Source: Tessaracoccus flavescens
GTDB taxonomy: Bacteria; Actinomycetota; Actinomycetes; Propionibacteriales; Propionibacteriaceae
DNA length: 17,165 nt
NCBI GenBank assembly: GCA_020741375.1
Contig: DYZF01000064.1
Coordinates: 1-17,165, forward strand
Direction: 5' to 3'
The notes below the pieces were generated by a model. The model did no database searches and was not told where the DNA came from. It saw only the letters and a list, made by a program, of their open reading frames with translations. The translations under genes and the position numbers were made by a program. Shown piece by piece: positions 1 to 9,231 of this stretch. The first letter of the stretch is position 1, and every line of letters begins with the position of its first letter.

Positions 1-1
1 G

Positions 2-3000
2 CTGCGCACGTCGCTCGGGCAGGTCATCCAGAGCCGCGTGCTGCTGGACTGGCGCGACCCCGACGGCGACCCGCTGGTCCTCAAGGACGCATGGATGGAC
101 CAAGGCTCCGAGGACTTCGTCGAGTTCACCCCCGACGGCACCCTCACCTACTACGACGTGGGCAAGACCACCGGCACCAAGCTGATCCACCTCGTCGTCT
201 CCGACGGCAGCGTCGATCAGCAGGGCACCCTTCAGGTGATCGTCGGCGACGAACTGCTGCCGCCCGTCGCCCACGGCGATTACGCGACCGGTACCGTCGG
301 TGAAGAGTTGACGGTTGATCCGCTCGCCAACGACGTGGGCCCCATCACCCGCGGACGCGCGCTCAGCCTGCGCGACGTGCAGGTGATCGACTGCGCCGAC
401 TGCGAGGTCACCCGCAACTTCCGCGACGGCACGTTCACCTTCCGCGCCGACCGCATCGGCACCTACTACCTGCTCTACACCGTCGTCACCGGCCCGCCCG
501 CCAACGGCCTCGTCCGCATCGACATCACCGAACCCAAGAGCAACAACCCACCGGTCGCGGCACTCGACGTCGTTCTGCTGCCGCCCGGCGGCTCCGTCAT
601 GACCGATCCGCTGCTCAACGACACCGACGTGGACCGCGACGTGCTCGTCATCCAAAGCGTCAGCGAGCACCCCGCGCTCGAGCTGGTGCTGGAACGCCGC
701 CACCTGCTCACCATCAAGGCCAAGTTCACGCCCGACGCGCCCGTCACCCTCACCTACAACCTGTCCGACGGGCAGTTCATCACCCAAGGCACCATCGTCG
801 TCATCCCGACGCCCACCACCGGCTCTGTCGCCCCGCAGGCCACCGACGACGTCGTCCGCGTCCGCGCCGGATCGACGGTGGCCGCAGACCTGCTCCGCAA
901 CGACTCCTCGCCCATCGGCCTCGACCTCACGCTCAGCCGCGTGCTCAACAGCCCCTTCGGCGACGGCATCTGGATCGACCGCCACCGCGTACAGATCGCG
1001 GTGCCCGCCGGCACGAACCGGCAGAACACCTTCTTCGATTACGAGATCGTCGACGAAGAGGGGCGCACCACGACGGCGCGCGTCCGGGTGGAAGTGATCG
1101 GCGAGGACGCCCCCAACTCGCCGCCCGAACCGCGCCAAGTCATCGAGCGCGTCATCGCCGGCTCCACCAGCCCCATTCCCATCCCGCTCGACGGCATCGA
1201 TCCCAACGGCGACGCCGTCCGCCTCGTCGGTCTCGGCTCCGGCCCCAGGCTGGGCCGCGTGGTCGCCGTCGGCGAGGAGTACCTCAGCTACGAGGCCTAT
1301 CCCGATTCCCGCGGCACCGATGTCTTCCACTACGCGGTCGTGGACTCCCTGGGCGCCCGCGCCGTCGGCGAGATCCGCGTCGGCGTCGCCCAACCCAACC
1401 CCAGCAACCTCGCTCCCGTCGGCGGCCACGATCAGGTGACCGTGCGGCCCGGGCGTCAGGTGCAGATCTACGCCCTCGGCAACGATTACGACATCGACGG
1501 CGATCAAGTGGCCTACGCCTCCGCGAACCCCGTCGAGATGGACGATCCGAGCATCACCGCCCGCGTCGTCGATCACCGCGACCTCGTCCTCACCGCACCC
1601 CTCGACGAGGGCACCTACACGGGCCGCTACGCCATCAAGGATTCCCGTGGCATGCCCGGCTCCGGCCGCTTGACGCTCGTCGTCGACGCCGACGCCCCGC
1701 TCGCGCCGCCCGTGGCCCGCGACGACACGGTTGCGTTGGAGGCCATCGCCGACAAGGAATGGGCCGAGATCGACGTGCGCAGCAACGACGTGGATCCCGA
1801 CGGCGCCACCGAGGATCTGCGCGTGGAGGTGCCGCCGTACGGCGCGCCGAACGACGAGTCGGCCCGGGTCAGCGGTGACGGGCTCGTGACGGTGCCGATC
1901 ACGGCGCGGATGCAGCAGATCCGCTACGTGGTGGTGGATCCCGACGGCAACGAGAGCAGCGGCCTCATCACCGTGCCCGGCCGTGAGGATTCGGTGCCGG
2001 TGCTGCGCGACCCATCCGTCGTGGTGGAGGCCGTCGCCGGCCAGCCCCTGCAGATCAACGTCGACGAGTACATCGTCGGCACCGCCGGCCGAAGCGTGAA
2101 GCTCACCACCGCGGACAACGTCAGCTCCACCCACGGCCACGCCAAGCCGTCCGGGCCCACCGCCGTCGATTTCGTCGCCGACCCCGGCCACGTCGGCCCG
2201 GCCTCCGTAGTGTTCGAGGTGAGCGACGTGGTGCCGGAGGGCGATTCCTCGGCCAAGACGGCGTTCGTCTCCCTGAAGGTCAACGTCACCCGCGCGCCCA
2301 ACGCCGTCCGCGAGCAGGAAGAGGACGATCTCCTGCCGGCCAACCTGCCACCCACGCTGCTGGTGGCGCACCCCACCTTGCACATCGGGCCCGGGGAGGG
2401 CGACGCCGTGCTGGACCTGCACGATCTCTTCCGCGACCCCGAAGGCCAAGCCGTCGTCATCGATGACCTGCGGCACACGGCCGGCGGCGTCGAGATCGTC
2501 TGGCGCCTGCAGGGGACGCGACTGCTGGCCTCCGCGCACGAGCTCGCCGAACGGGGCGAGTTCACGGTGCTGTCCGGCTACGCCGTCGACGCCGCCGACG
2601 GGCGCACCCCGTTCGAGGTGCGGCTCGAGGTGATCTCGTCGCGGCTCGATCCGCCCACCGCCGTCCCAGACACGTTCGACGACCTGCCGGCCGGCCAGCC
2701 GCACACCTTCGACCCCACCATCAACGACCTGTCGTACCTGCGCGACAAGACCATCACCATCACCGGCCAACCCCGGATCATCGCGGGCGACGGCGAGATC
2801 AGCCGCGAGGGCAACCTCGTCACCATCACCCCGGCCGAGGGGTTCAGCGGCGTCCTCACCGCCACCTACACCATCCTCGACGCCACCCTGGATCCAGACC
2901 GCCGCGTCGAGGGGACGATCCGCCTGACGGTGGTCGCCGTGCCGGGCACCCCCTCCACTCCCTACGCGGGCACCGCCGGCGACGGCACCATTTCGGTGAA

Positions 3001-4654
3001 GTACAAGTCCGGCGGCGACGGCGGCTCGCCCATCACGCGACGCATCGCCACCGCAACCGCCGACGGCCTGGATCCGGTCACCGCAGAGTGCGCCCCGGAA
3101 TCCTGCACCATCGACGGCGTCAAGAACGGCCACGCGTGGCGGGTCAGCGTGATCGAGCGCAACGCGGTGGGCGATTCGCCGCCCTCGCCCGCATCCCAAG
3201 AGCTGCGGCCGGACGCGAAACCACTCCCGGTGGCCAAGCCGACGACGCAGTTCGGCGACGGCCAACTGCAGATCGGCTGGACCCACGAGCGCGTCTACGA
3301 ATCCGCCCAGGGCGGCTCGCCCATCGAGGGCTACTACCTGCGGCGCTTCGACGCCAGCGGCACGCAAGTGGGGCAGCCGCTGCTGGTCCCCGGCGGCGCC
3401 AGCGCCCGCGGCTACACCTGGACGGGCCTCACCAACGGCGAGCCGTTCACGTTCGACGTCGTGGCCCGCAACGCCCAGTTCTCGTCCGACCCCTCACCCC
3501 AATCCGATCCCGACTGGGGCACCGGACTGCCCAGCGGCAGCGCCCAGCTGAACGTCGCGGCCATCCACGACGACATCGGCGGCGGCTTCACCGTCACCCT
3601 CAACCGCGATCAGGTCAACCCCAACGGCGGCGACATCAGCCAGTTCGTCGTCACCCCGGTCACGGCGGCCGGCCCGAGCCCGGACCGGGCGATCACCGTC
3701 GCCGCGCCGTTCGCCAACCCGATCAGCGCCACCATCACCGGCATGGGTCAAACCCCCACGCGGTTCAGCGTCACCGCCACCAACCGGGCGGGCACGGCCG
3801 AGGTGGGCGCCACCAGCGAGTACGCCGTCGCCTGGCCAGCACCCGCGCTGGAATCCGTCACCCCTGAGGTGGGCGACGGGCAGGTGCGGTGGACCGTCAG
3901 CACCAACATCGACGACCCGTCCGCGGTCGCCGTCGAGTACACCACCGGCGACGGCTGGCTGCCGCTTCCCGCCGACGGCGTGGTCGCGGGCTTGACCAAC
4001 GGCCAGCAGTACCGGTTCCAGTTCCGGGCCCAGGTGGGGGATCGCACGTCGGCGGTCTACACGGTTGAGGATCCGGTGCGTCCCCGCGCGCCCGAGCCAG
4101 CACCCGCCAGACTCGACGCCGCGACGCTGCGCCTGCGCTCTGCGACGGAGGTGGCAGCGCTGGCCGTGCCCGCGGCCAACGACTGGATCGCCTCCGCGGG
4201 GTGGGATCCGGCCGGCTACCAGTTCTGCGAATCCACCACCACCGACAACTGCCAGCCCCGCAGCACGTCCCGCGCCCGCATCCTCCCGCTGGGCGACACG
4301 TCCTACTTCCGCTGGGTGTACGGCACGGGTCAGGCGTCGGAGCCGCAGGCGATCACGCTGGGCCGCATCGCCGAACCCACCTACCGCGCGCAGGACGGCA
4401 CCCTCTCGCGGTTCAGCTTCCCCTACGTGGCGTCCGGCCACTGCACCATCGTCGCCAGAGACTCCGACGGCGCCGCCGTGACCACCACCACCGTCGACGC
4501 CACCGGCGGCCAACTCGTCTCCGCCGCCCGTACCCTCACGATCCCAGACCCGGCCTCCACACCCGAGGCGCCGCTCCCCGACATCCCGGCCCCCGCCGCC
4601 AGCGTCACCTGCTCGCTGAACGACGGCGCCTACTCACCCAGCTTCAACTACTAA
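2..4654 (+). CDS. Giant extracytoplasmic Ig-like / fibronectin type III repeat protein (5' end outside window)
   Basis: The frame is open from the first bases, so the gene begins upstream; residues here are numbered from the in-frame GTG at 38. Residues 1 to about 968 are a tandem array of Ig/cadherin-like domains with NxPPxA-type starts and acidic D-x-D-G-D loops that resemble calcium sites. Residues about 969-1355 hold four fibronectin III-like domains, followed by a roughly 180-residue C-terminal domain ending in FNY. There are only eight cysteines, in neighbouring pairs (119/122, 1018/1023, 1397/1405, 1469/1525), which suits disulfides outside the cytoplasm. No sorting signal or C-terminal membrane helix is present, so any anchor must be at the missing N-terminus. 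In bifidobacteria an Fn3 protein precedes AAA-ATPase, DUF58 and transglutaminase genes in a kinase-linked cluster; the same order follows here. A role in envelope sensing or adhesion is inferred, and the ligand is unknown. Confidence 0.85.
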   Translation: MRTSLGQVIQSRVLLDWRDPDGDPLVLKDAWMDQGSEDFVEFTPDGTLTYYDVGKTTGTKLIHLVVSDGSVDQQGTLQVIVGDELLPPVAHGDYATGTVGEELTVDPLANDVGPITRGRALSLRDVQVIDCADCEVTRNFRDGTFTFRADRIGTYYLLYTVVTGPPANGLVRIDITEPKSNNPPVAALDVVLLPPGGSVMTDPLLNDTDVDRDVLVIQSVSEHPALELVLERRHLLTIKAKFTPDAPVTLTYNLSDGQFITQGTIVVIPTPTTGSVAPQATDDVVRVRAGSTVAADLLRNDSSPIGLDLTLSRVLNSPFGDGIWIDRHRVQIAVPAGTNRQNTFFDYEIVDEEGRTTTARVRVEVIGEDAPNSPPEPRQVIERVIAGSTSPIPIPLDGIDPNGDAVRLVGLGSGPRLGRVVAVGEEYLSYEAYPDSRGTDVFHYAVVDSLGARAVGEIRVGVAQPNPSNLAPVGGHDQVTVRPGRQVQIYALGNDYDIDGDQVAYASANPVEMDDPSITARVVDHRDLVLTAPLDEGTYTGRYAIKDSRGMPGSGRLTLVVDADAPLAPPVARDDTVALEAIADKEWAEIDVRSNDVDPDGATEDLRVEVPPYGAPNDESARVSGDGLVTVPITARMQQIRYVVVDPDGNESSGLITVPGREDSVPVLRDPSVVVEAVAGQPLQINVDEYIVGTAGRSVKLTTADNVSSTHGHAKPSGPTAVDFVADPGHVGPASVVFEVSDVVPEGDSSAKTAFVSLKVNVTRAPNAVREQEEDDLLPANLPPTLLVAHPTLHIGPGEGDAVLDLHDLFRDPEGQAVVIDDLRHTAGGVEIVWRLQGTRLLASAHELAERGEFTVLSGYAVDAADGRTPFEVRLEVISSRLDPPTAVPDTFDDLPAGQPHTFDPTINDLSYLRDKTITITGQPRIIAGDGEISREGNLVTITPAEGFSGVLTATYTILDATLDPDRRVEGTIRLTVVAVPGTPSTPYAGTAGDGTISVKYKSGGDGGSPITRRIATATADGLDPVTAECAPESCTIDGVKNGHAWRVSVIERNAVGDSPPSPASQELRPDAKPLPVAKPTTQFGDGQLQIGWTHERVYESAQGGSPIEGYYLRRFDASGTQVGQPLLVPGGASARGYTWTGLTNGEPFTFDVVARNAQFSSDPSPQSDPDWGTGLPSGSAQLNVAAIHDDIGGGFTVTLNRDQVNPNGGDISQFVVTPVTAAGPSPDRAITVAAPFANPISATITGMGQTPTRFSVTATNRAGTAEVGATSEYAVAWPAPALESVTPEVGDGQVRWTVSTNIDDPSAVAVEYTTGDGWLPLPADGVVAGLTNGQQYRFQFRAQVGDRTSAVYTVEDPVRPRAPEPAPARLDAATLRLRSATEVAALAVPAANDWIASAGWDPAGYQFCESTTTDNCQPRSTSRARILPLGDTSYFRWVYGTGQASEPQAITLGRIAEPTYRAQDGTLSRFSFPYVASGHCTIVARDSDGAAVTTTTVDATGGQLVSAARTLTIPDPASTPEAPLPDIPAPAASVTCSLNDGAYSPSFNY
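254..2941 (+). repeat. Protein-level tandem array of nine Ig-like domains, about 97-residue period
   Basis: Domain starts marked by a proline (mostly the second proline of an xPP or xAP motif) fall at residues 76, 172, 266, 363, 460, 558, 654, 772 and 873 of the frame counted from 38, and the first fibronectin-type domain starts near 969. Spacings are 94-101 residues except one of 118, where an acidic linker rich in Glu and Asp (around residue 760) is inserted. The DNA itself is diverged, so this is an old protein repeat and not a recent duplication. A further partial domain lies before residue 76. Confidence 0.75.
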
Positions 4655-4675
4655 CCACCACCCGAGGACCCAACC

Positions 4676-5635
4676 GTGAACACTGAGCAAGCCCGCTGGT
4701 TCGGCGAGAACTTCGCCAACATCGTCGCCAACATCGAGCGCGTCGTCATGGGCAAGACAGAGGCCATCCGGCTCGCCGTCGCCTGCCTGCTGGCCGAGGG
4801 CCACCTCTTGGTGGAGGACTACCCGGGCACGGGCAAAACGTCGCTGGCCCGCGCGCTGGCGCAGAGCGTCGCCGGCACCACCAGCCGGATCCAGTTCACG
4901 CCGGACCTCCTGCCCTCAGACGTCACCGGCGTGACGATCTACGACCAGAAGACCGGCGAGTTCGAGTTCCATCAGGGGCCGATCTTCGCGTCGATCGTGC
5001 TGGCCGACGAGATCAACCGGGCCTCGCCGAAGACCCAGTCCGCGCTGCTGGAGGTGATGGAGGAATCCCGCGTCACCGTCGATGGCACCTCCTACCCGGT
5101 GGGTGCGCCGTTCATGGTGATCGCCACCCAGAACCCCATCGAGCAGGCCGGCACCTACCGGTTGCCGGAGGCGCAGCTGGACCGCTTCCTCATGAAGACG
5201 ACGCTGGGTTACCCGGATCACGACACCACCATGCGCATCCTCGCCAGCGGCGGCAGCCGCCCCCAGTCGACGGCGCTGCCCGCGGTGGTCTCCGCGGCGG
5301 AGGTGGCCGAGATGAGCCAGCTTGCGGGGGCGGTGCACATCGAATCGTCGGTGCTGGATTACATCGTGCGGCTCACCGAGGCCACGCGGTCGGCCGACGA
5401 CGTGCGCCTCGGGGCGTCGGTTCGCGGCGCACTCGCCCTGACGCGGGCGTCGCGGGTGTGGGCCGCCTCGCTGGGCCGCCACTTCGTCGTCCCCGACGAC
5501 ATCAAGATGCTCGCCATCCCATGCTTGGCTCACCGCCTGATCCTGGATCCCGAGGCCGAGTTCAACGGCGTGCGCGCCGTCGACGTCATGGCCGGTGTGA
5601 TCGGGGCGGTGCCGCCTCCGACGGAGCGTGCATGA
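4676..5635 (+). CDS. moxR: MoxR-family AAA+ ATPase
   Basis: This is a 319-residue cytoplasmic AAA+ ATPase of the MoxR type, of normal family length. Walker A is PGTGKT (G51-T55, with K54), Walker B ends in LADE with D111 and E112, followed by INRA typical of MoxR. Sensor 1 is N153 in TQNPIEQAGTY, and the arginine finger is R170 in LDRF. The GTG start at 4676 is preceded by GAGGA (4664-4668) at 7 nt spacing and lies 21 nt after the giant Ig/Fn3 gene. MoxR proteins act as chaperone-like partners of von Willebrand-type proteins, usually encoded next door. Here the partner is the DUF58 protein, whose ATG overlaps this stop codon in ATGA. It is therefore expected to remodel or activate the DUF58/transglutaminase-like membrane pair. 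The family call is secure; the substrate is inferred. Confidence 0.95.
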   Translation: MNTEQARWFGENFANIVANIERVVMGKTEAIRLAVACLLAEGHLLVEDYPGTGKTSLARALAQSVAGTTSRIQFTPDLLPSDVTGVTIYDQKTGEFEFHQGPIFASIVLADEINRASPKTQSALLEVMEESRVTVDGTSYPVGAPFMVIATQNPIEQAGTYRLPEAQLDRFLMKTTLGYPDHDTTMRILASGGSRPQSTALPAVVSAAEVAEMSQLAGAVHIESSVLDYIVRLTEATRSADDVRLGASVRGALALTRASRVWAASLGRHFVVPDDIKMLAIPCLAHRLILDPEAEFNGVRAVDVMAGVIGAVPPPTERA

Positions 5636-6867
5636 CGCTGACCCCGCCGCGGTGGGAGGCGCCCGAGGTCGTCGACCCACCCACCACAGCCGGCCTCGTT
5701 GCGCGCTATCGGCGGCTCAACGAGGCCACCGGCATGACCAGCGCCGGATGGGTTTGCCTGACGGCCGGGATCGTCTCGGTCGGGCTCGGCCTGCTGTTCG
5801 GCTGGCAGGAGTTCACCGTCGTGGGAGTGCTCGCCATCGCGACCGTGGGCCTAGCCCTGCTGTTCACCATCGGCAAGCCGCGGCTGGACGTGGCCGTCGG
5901 GCTCGAGGGCCGCTCCGTCGTGGTGGGGGAGCCCGCATCCGGCGTCCTCACCGCCACCAACGCCGCCGAGCGCCGGCATTGGGGATCGCGCATGGACCTG
6001 CCGGTGGGCGACACCTCGGCCAGCTTCACGCTGCCCGCGCTGAAGCCGGGGGAGTCGTCGGCGCACACCTTCCGAATCCCGACGCACAATCGCGGGGTGG
6101 TGGGGATCGGCCCGGCGCGCTCCGTGCAGGGTGATCCGTTCGCGCTCACCGGGCGCGAGAGCCAGTGGACCCAGCAGACCGATCTCTACGTGCACCCGCG
6201 GACGGTGCCGCTGCCGGGCCGCCACACCGGCTTCGTCCACGATCTCGAAGGCCACGCCACCCCTCACCTCTCGGCCGCCGACATGAACTTCCACGCCCTG
6301 CGCCCCTACGCGCCCGGCGACGATCGCCGCCACGTCCACTGGCGCTCGACGGCGCGCGCCGGGCGGCTGATGGTGAAGCAGTTCGAGGAATCGCGGATGT
6401 CGCGGGTGGTCGTCGGCCTCGACACGGGGCGCGCCTCCTACATCGATGAAGACGAGTTCGAGCTGGCCATCTCCTGCGCCGGATCGGTGGCGCTGCAGAC
6501 GCTGCACGCCGAATCGCCGCTGGCGCTGCTCACTTCCCGCGACACCCTCGTGACGGTGACGCCCGGCCGGACGCTCGACGAGCTGTCCGGGGTGGTGGGC
6601 ACGACGCGCGGCGGGGTCGTCGATCTGGTGCACGGGGTGCTGCGACGCGAGCCCGGCGCGTCGGTCGCGGTGTGCGTGACGGGGTCGACGGCCACGATGG
6701 CGCAACTGCGGGCCGCCTGCTCGCACTTCGACGTCGACACCCGCGTCATCGGCATCCGCGTCAGCCTCGGCGACGAGGCCCGCGCCCGCACCGCCGGCAA
6801 CGTGACCGTGCTGCAGATCGGGCAGCTGGAACACCTGCCGCGCGCCATGCGGAAGGCCATGGAATGA
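5632..6867 (+). CDS. DUF58 domain membrane protein (von Willebrand A-like partner of MoxR)
   Basis: The 411-residue product starts at the ATG overlapping the MoxR stop (ATGA), with GGAG at 5623-5626 five bases upstream; a longer open frame upstream overlaps moxR and is not used. A cytoplasmic N-terminus of about 38 residues is followed by two close membrane helices (about 39-57 and 61-80), then a beta-rich region (about 85-195) and the DUF58 signature LRPYAPGD-DRRHVHWRSTAR (223-242), with MVKQFEE just after. V-G-L-D-T-G around D264 looks like the start of a degenerate von Willebrand A fold with an incomplete metal site. The downstream gene overlaps by another ATGA, so the stoichiometry of MoxR, DUF58 and the transglutaminase-like protein is probably set by coupled translation. 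Function by analogy: membrane adaptor acted on by MoxR. The biochemical role is unknown. Confidence 0.93.
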   Translation: MTLTPPRWEAPEVVDPPTTAGLVARYRRLNEATGMTSAGWVCLTAGIVSVGLGLLFGWQEFTVVGVLAIATVGLALLFTIGKPRLDVAVGLEGRSVVVGEPASGVLTATNAAERRHWGSRMDLPVGDTSASFTLPALKPGESSAHTFRIPTHNRGVVGIGPARSVQGDPFALTGRESQWTQQTDLYVHPRTVPLPGRHTGFVHDLEGHATPHLSAADMNFHALRPYAPGDDRRHVHWRSTARAGRLMVKQFEESRMSRVVVGLDTGRASYIDEDEFELAISCAGSVALQTLHAESPLALLTSRDTLVTVTPGRTLDELSGVVGTTRGGVVDLVHGVLRREPGASVAVCVTGSTATMAQLRAACSHFDVDTRVIGIRVSLGDEARARTAGNVTVLQIGQLEHLPRAMRKAME

Positions 6868-9167
6868 GCACGTCGACGGTGCCGCGCCGGGCGGCGGTGC
6901 CCGCGGGTCGCGGGCACTTCGGGGAACTGACCCGAGGCCGAGCCCTGTGGGTCGCCGTCGACGCGGTCGCGGTGATGGCCCTGCTCACCTTGGTGGCGCT
7001 CGCGTTCTTCCCCGTCTATGGCACGGGGTGGTTGTTCCTGACGGTGCTGGGGTTCGGCGCTATCGGGATCGGCCTGGCCATCCTCGCCGCCCACCGACGG
7101 TGGGGTGCCGGCCGAACAGGGATGGCCGGGTTGGCGGCCTGGTTCCTCGCCGGCAGCTTCTTGGTGATGCCGAGCTCAGCGGTCGCGATGGTGGTGCCGA
7201 CGCCGCGCACCCTCTTCGGCCTGCTCGTCGGGCCGGTGACGGCCTGGCGCGACATGCTCACCTTGGAGCCGCCGATCGGCGAGACGTTCAACCTGCTGGC
7301 GGTACCGGGCTTCGTCGCGCTCACCTCGGCGCTGTTCGCCATGCTGATCTCGCTCACCTCGCGCCGGCCGATGCTCGCGTGGCTGCCGCTGGCCGGGGCG
7401 TACATCGTCGGGGCCGCCGTCGGCTCGCAGGTCGCGTACCGGCCGCTGGTGGTGGGGGCGATCTTCTTCGTCATCGTGCTGGTGTGGTCGAGCCATCGCC
7501 GCGGCGTGGCCCGGCAGCGCCTGGCCGACACCAGCCCGCGCGTCCGCCCGTTCCTGTGGGCGTTCGGGGCCGCAACCCTCGCCGTCGCCGGGCTGGTGGC
7601 GGCGGCCGTGGTGCCAGTGGTCGCGGCCGGGCCTGAACGCACCACGCTGCGCGCCGGCGCAGTTCCGCCGATCGACGTGGAGCGCTACTCGTCCCCGCTG
7701 CAGGGCTACCGCGCCAACATCACCCAGCACCTCGCGGACGTGCTGTTCGAGGTGGACGGCGCCGCCGAAGGTGACATCATCCGCCTCGCCACCCTCGACC
7801 GCTACGACGGCCTCAGCTATCGCGTCAGCACCCTCGACAACCACCTAGTGGACGGCACCACGTTCGCTCGCGTCGGGCAGTGGATCGACGACGACACCCC
7901 CGGCGCCGCCCGCGACCTCGCCGTCCGCATCCGCGCGTACGAGGGGGTCTGGACGCCCACCGTCGGACGCACCACCGAGATCCGCTTCGACGGCGACCGC
8001 AGTATCGCGCTAGGGGAGAACTTCTTCTACAACCGCGCCAGCGGCACCGGGCTCGCGACCGCCGGCCTGCGCGACGGCGATCACTACACGCTCGGCACCA
8101 CGACGGCGCCGCGGCCTTCGGCCTCCGCCATCGGCGCAGCACCAGCCGGTGCTCACGTGCTCCCCGAATCGCAGGGCGTCCCCGACGAGCTGCGCACGCT
8201 CGCCCGCCTCTGGACCGACGGCGCCCCCACAGCCGGCGCGGCTGCGCTCCGGCTGGAGGAGAACCTCCGCCAGGGCTACTTCAGTCACGGCCAGCCCGAC
8301 GAGGCGGCCTCGGCGCCCGGCCACTCCGAGCGGCGCCTCATGACCCTGCTCGCCGACCCGGGCCGCATGGTGGGCGACCACGAGCAGTACGCGGTGGCCA
8401 TGGCGCTCATGGCGCGCGAGATCGACATCCCCGCCCGCGTGATCTACGGCTACCGCGCCACCGGCTCCGCAGCGGTGACCGGCCAACAGGTGGGGGCATG
8501 GCCCGAGCTGCACTTCGACGGCCTCGGCTGGGTGACGTTCGATCCGACGCCGCCCGTCACCAACACGCTCGAGGACGACAACGTGCCGAAGGCGCCCGAG
8601 CCGCAGCCCTACATCGAGAACCCGCCGCCTCCGCCGCTGCGCCCCGAGGTGCCGCCGCCGGACGAGCAGCTCCCCATCGACCCCGGCGAACCTCCGGCTC
8701 AGGACGCCCCGATCGACTGGGCGCTCATCGGCGCATTCGTGGCCCTCACCGGCATTCCGCTGCTGACGGTCGTGGTGCCGGTGGCCGTGGTGCTGGGGCT
8801 GAAGCTGCGCCGTCGATCCCAGCGGCGCCACCACCCCGTCATCGCCAACCGGGTGGCCGGCGCGTGGGCGGAGATGGTGGACCGGGCGCGCGATCTGGGG
8901 CGTTCGCCGTCGACGGCCGGCACGCGATCCGAGCAGGCCGCCGGGCTCATCGACGACTTCCCGCGGCTCACCCAGACCACGGACCCGATCTCGCTGGCGA
9001 AGGAGGCCGACTGGGTGGTCTTTGCGCCCGGGGAGCCGACGGAGCGGGTGGCGGCCGACTACTGGGGATCGTCCAAGGCGCTGCATCGAGGGATGCGGAG
9101 GTCGATCAATCCGCTGCGGTGGATCGCGTCTTTCCTGTCCACGAAGTCCTTCAGGAGGGTCAAGTGA
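6864..9167 (+). CDS. TgpA-type polytopic transglutaminase-like protein, catalytic Cys and His absent
   Basis: The 767-residue product starts at the ATG overlapping the DUF58 stop, with GGAAGG at 6851-6856. About seven helices occupy residues 28-254, an extracytoplasmic segment spans about 255-617 and contains the transglutaminase-like core, a proline-rich stretch covers about 585-612, then one helix (about 620-648) and a basic cytoplasmic tail follow. The core is recognisable by GDHEQYAVAMALMAR (504-518), IPARVIYGY, GAWPELHF (from 544) and GLGWVTFDPTPP (D560). In active members the order is G-x-Cys, His-A-W and Asp. Here these positions are H506, G544 and D560, and the whole protein contains no cysteine. 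It should therefore be a catalytically dead binding domain or use different chemistry. It is the membrane member of the MoxR-DUF58 set. Related actinobacterial proteins may share this degeneration; I recall similar acidic replacements but cannot check. Confidence 0.9.
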   Translation: MSTSTVPRRAAVPAGRGHFGELTRGRALWVAVDAVAVMALLTLVALAFFPVYGTGWLFLTVLGFGAIGIGLAILAAHRRWGAGRTGMAGLAAWFLAGSFLVMPSSAVAMVVPTPRTLFGLLVGPVTAWRDMLTLEPPIGETFNLLAVPGFVALTSALFAMLISLTSRRPMLAWLPLAGAYIVGAAVGSQVAYRPLVVGAIFFVIVLVWSSHRRGVARQRLADTSPRVRPFLWAFGAATLAVAGLVAAAVVPVVAAGPERTTLRAGAVPPIDVERYSSPLQGYRANITQHLADVLFEVDGAAEGDIIRLATLDRYDGLSYRVSTLDNHLVDGTTFARVGQWIDDDTPGAARDLAVRIRAYEGVWTPTVGRTTEIRFDGDRSIALGENFFYNRASGTGLATAGLRDGDHYTLGTTTAPRPSASAIGAAPAGAHVLPESQGVPDELRTLARLWTDGAPTAGAAALRLEENLRQGYFSHGQPDEAASAPGHSERRLMTLLADPGRMVGDHEQYAVAMALMAREIDIPARVIYGYRATGSAAVTGQQVGAWPELHFDGLGWVTFDPTPPVTNTLEDDNVPKAPEPQPYIENPPPPPLRPEVPPPDEQLPIDPGEPPAQDAPIDWALIGAFVALTGIPLLTVVVPVAVVLGLKLRRRSQRRHHPVIANRVAGAWAEMVDRARDLGRSPSTAGTRSEQAAGLIDDFPRLTQTTDPISLAKEADWVVFAPGEPTERVAADYWGSSKALHRGMRRSINPLRWIASFLSTKSFRRVK

Positions 9168-9191
9168 AGCTGTTGGCGACCCGTTGCCCGG

Positions 9192-9197
9192 TAGGCT
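9192..9197 (+). promoter_or_regulatory. Possible -10 element upstream of the RDD-FHA gene
   Basis: The 64-nt gap after the transglutaminase-like gene is the longest gap in the cluster. It holds TAGGCT, which fits the TANNNT form of actinobacterial -10 elements, about 34 nt before the GTG start. No good -35 lies at the proper distance (TTGGCG at 9173-9178 leaves only 13 nt), so this is a weak call; read-through from upstream is equally possible. Confidence 0.25.
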
Positions 9198-9231
9198 CGC
9201 GTCAACGGGGCACTCAGGCAGGGAGGTGTGT

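Noticed and set aside
3494..4513. Antisense open frame of 339 codons in the Fn3 region
   Set aside because: Gly/Arg/Asp-rich low-complexity product, no ribosome site, and the sense strand encodes clear fibronectin domains.
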